DNA of 64,000 nucleotides from Burkholderia sp. SRS-46 (lineage in GTDB: Bacteria; Pseudomonadota; Gammaproteobacteria; Burkholderiales; Burkholderiaceae): NCBI RefSeq assembly GCF_004343775.1, contig NZ_PTXL01000003.1, positions 186,001 to 250,000 on the forward strand, given 5' to 3'. The position numbers were made by a program, and so were the translations under genes. The notes beneath the pieces are model-generated. The model saw nothing but the letters and a program-made list of their open reading frames with translations, was not told the DNA's origin and did no database searches. Of this stretch, positions 62,061 to 64,000 are shown in pieces. Within the stretch, counting starts at the first letter, position 1. Each line of letters begins with the position of its first letter.

Positions 62061-63392
62061 TCAGGGGAACGGATGCGGGTAACGGTAATCGCCGTCCGCC
62101 GCCGTGATGCCGCGGTAGCCGAGGCGCTGCGGGAGGGTCCACAGCCGCTTGCCGCCCAGGGCGCGGTGGTGATACCCCATGAACAGCGGGTGATAGCCCG
62201 GCACCAGCGCACGCACCACCGTCAGCCCCAGTTCGCGGACATCGGGCGTCGTGATGTCGCACGCGAGCGCACGGTAGCCGGAATGCCGGATGCGCGACAC
62301 GACGCGGTCGAGCTGCTCGCGTGCGCTGCCGCCGGAGAGATCCGGCATGTCGTGCACGTCGATGCTGGACTCGGACTGGAACAGAAATTCCGCATGACGC
62401 GTGACTGCCGGATTGGTCCAGAAATTGACGTGGTCGACTTGTCCGATGATGTTGTCGAACTCGTCGTCGCGCGCGACCGGTTCAACTTCGCTTTTGATCT
62501 GGAATGCGTAGCGTTCGGTGTGCGCCAGTTCCTCGAGCGCCTTCCTCACCGCCTCCTCGGCACCGGGTGCCGCCGAGGCAGCGACGACGATCGGAACGTA
62601 ATCGCGCTCGTGGCGCCCGACGGCCAGCACCACGGGTACGCCGGTTTCGTTGCTGATGTCCATCAGATGGATGCGGTAGCCGACGTCCTCGAAACGCGCC
62701 ACCAAATCGCGATTGGCGGCCGACAACGTCGCGATGCGAATGCGCGGCCGCGGCAGGCGTGCCTGCCACGTGATCGAGAAACAGTCGCGTTCGATCACCT
62801 CGCACAGGCCGCCGAGCGCCGCTTCCTTGTAGCTGCAATGGCACGACAGGCCGGTCGAGATCGGCTGCGCGATCGGCGATTCGTCGCCGCCCTCGTAGAA
62901 GAAGTAAGGCACATAGACCATCGCGGCCGGCACGTGAATCGCGGCGCCGGTCGCCAGATCCACCGCGGGCGTCCAACGGACCGGCGACCCGGTCGTGAAC
63001 GGGTCGAACATGAAGCCGTCGAAGCGGTGCTGCTGTTCCGAATACAATGCGAAGTCCGCCGGATGCACGCAGTCGAACGGCGCCTGGTCGTACGTCACCA
63101 GCGGAAAATCGCGCTTGTCGTAGATCGCCGCGCAATACCGTTCGATCGCCTCGCCGATCGCCTTTGCGAGCGCCATGCTGCGCGTGGTCGCGGCGCCGCC
63201 GCCCACCGCGAAATTTCGGTATTGGCCGAATGCCTCGGTATTGGCCGCCGTGCAGTTGAAGCGGATGAAGCGGGGCGAATCCGCCTCGGCGGGATGCTCG
63301 CGCACCTGCGTGATCAGTCCGACATGCTCGTCGACGAGGAGGGGCAGAACGTCCGTCAGGCGCGCGAGCGGCGCGTTCATGTCAATCTTCAT
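62061..63392 (-). CDS. YcaO-family azoline-forming cyclodehydratase (PxPxP type)
   Basis: ATP-dependent YcaO enzyme of 443 residues. The ATP/Mg-binding Glu motifs are present: ALAKAIGEAIERYCA (Glu81, Glu84) and YKEAALGGLCEVIERDCFS (Glu190, Glu198, Glu201). The C-terminus ends in PHPFP, the PxPxP motif needed by TOMM cyclodehydratases and absent from ribosomal-protein and thioamide YcaOs. It starts in an 11-base overlap with the ThiF-like gene. Predicted reaction: backbone cyclisation of Cys/Ser/Thr in a precursor to azolines, together with the ThiF-like partner. Confidence 0.92.
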   Translation of the reverse strand: MKIDMNAPLARLTDVLPLLVDEHVGLITQVREHPAEADSPRFIRFNCTAANTEAFGQYRNFAVGGGAATTRSMALAKAIGEAIERYCAAIYDKRDFPLVTYDQAPFDCVHPADFALYSEQQHRFDGFMFDPFTTGSPVRWTPAVDLATGAAIHVPAAMVYVPYFFYEGGDESPIAQPISTGLSCHCSYKEAALGGLCEVIERDCFSITWQARLPRPRIRIATLSAANRDLVARFEDVGYRIHLMDISNETGVPVVLAVGRHERDYVPIVVAASAAPGAEEAVRKALEELAHTERYAFQIKSEVEPVARDDEFDNIIGQVDHVNFWTNPAVTRHAEFLFQSESSIDVHDMPDLSGGSAREQLDRVVSRIRHSGYRALACDITTPDVRELGLTVVRALVPGYHPLFMGYHHRALGGKRLWTLPQRLGYRGITAADGDYRYPHPFP

Positions 63393-64000
63393 AATGGCCC
63401 ACGGTCTGGCGGATTTCGTTCCACGCTTCCGTCGAAGTCAGTTGCTTGTGAACGTTCGTCTGCGGATGCGTGCGCAGTGCGCTGCACACCGGGCAGCGCG
63501 GCGCCTTCAGCAATTTGCGGCGGCTCATGCTTCCGTTCAGCAGATTGATTTCGCACAGCGTGCCGACTTCCCATTGGATATTCGATTTGAACTTGACGAG
63601 GTCGAACTGCGCGACGCTTGCCAGTACCTGCAGCATCGACCGATGGTACGCGGCCACATGCTGACCGTGGTACGCGTGACGCTCCATGAAGCGCTTTTCC
63701 TCAAATCCGCCGGCATTGGAATTCTGGCGCGTCTTCAGGCAGGCAAAGCATGCCGAATCGCCCGGTATCACGAGCGGCCCGCAATAGCCGACCAGGTTCT
63801 GCAGTAGCACCGGGTAGAACGCAATGCCGTTCGTCACCGCGTGTTCGTTCCAACGTTCGAGCAGAAAGGCCCCGCCGAACTCGGACGCCGCGACGACGAA
63901 GCCACACGCCGACGATGCTTCGTCAAGGAAGGTGTCCTCGTCGACAATATGGCTGCGTCGGCTGCGCCAGAATGCGGCGTCCAGCTCGAATCCGTCGTCG
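63382..64000 (-). CDS. ThiF/E1-like cyclodehydratase partner (ocin-ThiF-like), 5' end beyond right edge
   Basis: The last 205 residues of a gene whose start lies beyond the window; the frame is open to base 64000. It has the C-terminal traits of E1-like TOMM partner proteins: GYCGPLVIPGDSACFACLKT with one CxxC, and CPVCSALRTHP with a second CxxC, together forming a structural Zn site. These proteins bind the leader and present the substrate to YcaO. It overlaps the YcaO start by 11 bases, so translation is coupled. Confidence 0.85.
   Translation of the reverse strand, partial: DDGFELDAAFWRSRRSHIVDEDTFLDEASSACGFVVAASEFGGAFLLERWNEHAVTNGIAFYPVLLQNLVGYCGPLVIPGDSACFACLKTRQNSNAGGFEEKRFMERHAYHGQHVAAYHRSMLQVLASVAQFDLVKFKSNIQWEVGTLCEINLLNGSMSRRKLLKAPRCPVCSALRTHPQTNVHKQLTSTEAWNEIRQTVGHYED

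Noticed and set aside
1-64000. CRISPR arrays, rRNA, tRNA, replication origin or intact insertion sequences
   Set aside because: Scanned for regularly spaced short repeats, tRNA-like cloverleaf ends, DnaA/parS-type clusters and full transposases; none was found. The only regular repeats are the coding repeats of the adhesin.

Overview
The window reads as high-GC Burkholderia DNA, most likely a secondary replicon of a Burkholderia cepacia complex or related species. The signs are a Burkholderia-type Gram-negative porin, DUF3331, DUF3096 and XapX-type proteins, YtcJ-type amidohydrolases, a very large trimeric autotransporter, and gene after gene of accessory metabolism and regulation with no core housekeeping block. 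Taxonomy is inferred from protein style only; no rRNA or tRNA gene was seen.

Layout. 1-5746 (minus): the 5' two-thirds or so of a trimeric autotransporter adhesin, preceded by a 1.1 kb gene-free region with an AT-rich island. 6895-10688: a REC-AraC response regulator, a TonB-dependent siderophore receptor and a bleomycin-resistance-like VOC protein. 11090-15919: YtcJ amidohydrolase (with a compensated double frameshift), patatin and PhoD phosphatase. 16411-21462: porin, then an LLM flavin monooxygenase, an acyl-CoA-dehydrogenase-like flavoprotein and a LysR regulator, probably for organosulfur use. 21475-30453: two paralogous wHTH/NTPase/TPR regulators flank a decaying segment (amidohydrolase N-terminal stub, HD protein lacking its Asp, alpha/beta-hydrolase tail fused to the end of a DUF3331 gene) and an intact Tat-exported alpha/beta hydrolase. 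30732-33259: AraC regulator, DUF1275 membrane protein, YcaC-like hydrolase. 33602-38650: a tightly overlapping operon (XapX, amidohydrolase, DoxX, exported VOC protein, alginate-export-type outer-membrane porin). 38729-39077: two transposase remnants back to back. 39116-44829: VOC protein, TetR regulator, epimerase/hydrolase operon, aminotransferase. 45152-49877: acetyltransferases and a two-component pair (MHYT histidine kinase; response regulator with a degenerate HD-GYP domain).

The most unusual region is 49891-64000, all on the minus strand. It contains two adjacent peptide-modification operons. Operon A (57742 to 49891) encodes an M16 metallopeptidase, a cobalamin-type radical SAM protein, a 55-residue peptide gene at 54715-54548 that is too short for most ORF callers, an intrinsic terminator directly after it, two more cobalamin-type radical SAM proteins, and an AzlC/AzlD amino-acid exporter pair translationally coupled to the last radical SAM gene. 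Operon B (right edge to 58500) encodes a ThiF-like cyclodehydratase partner (partial), a YcaO with the C-terminal PxPxP motif of azoline-forming enzymes, a SagB-type dehydrogenase, a 748-residue TPR-like protein and a papain/C39-like cysteine protease, closed by an intrinsic terminator at 58218-58191. I read operon A as a candidate undescribed ribosomal peptide (or peptide-derived small molecule) pathway, with the terminator setting a high precursor-to-enzyme ratio. Operon B is a thiazole/oxazole-type maturation set whose precursor is either off the right edge or one of the weak small ORFs in the 57743-58499 gap. Whether A and B act together is inference.
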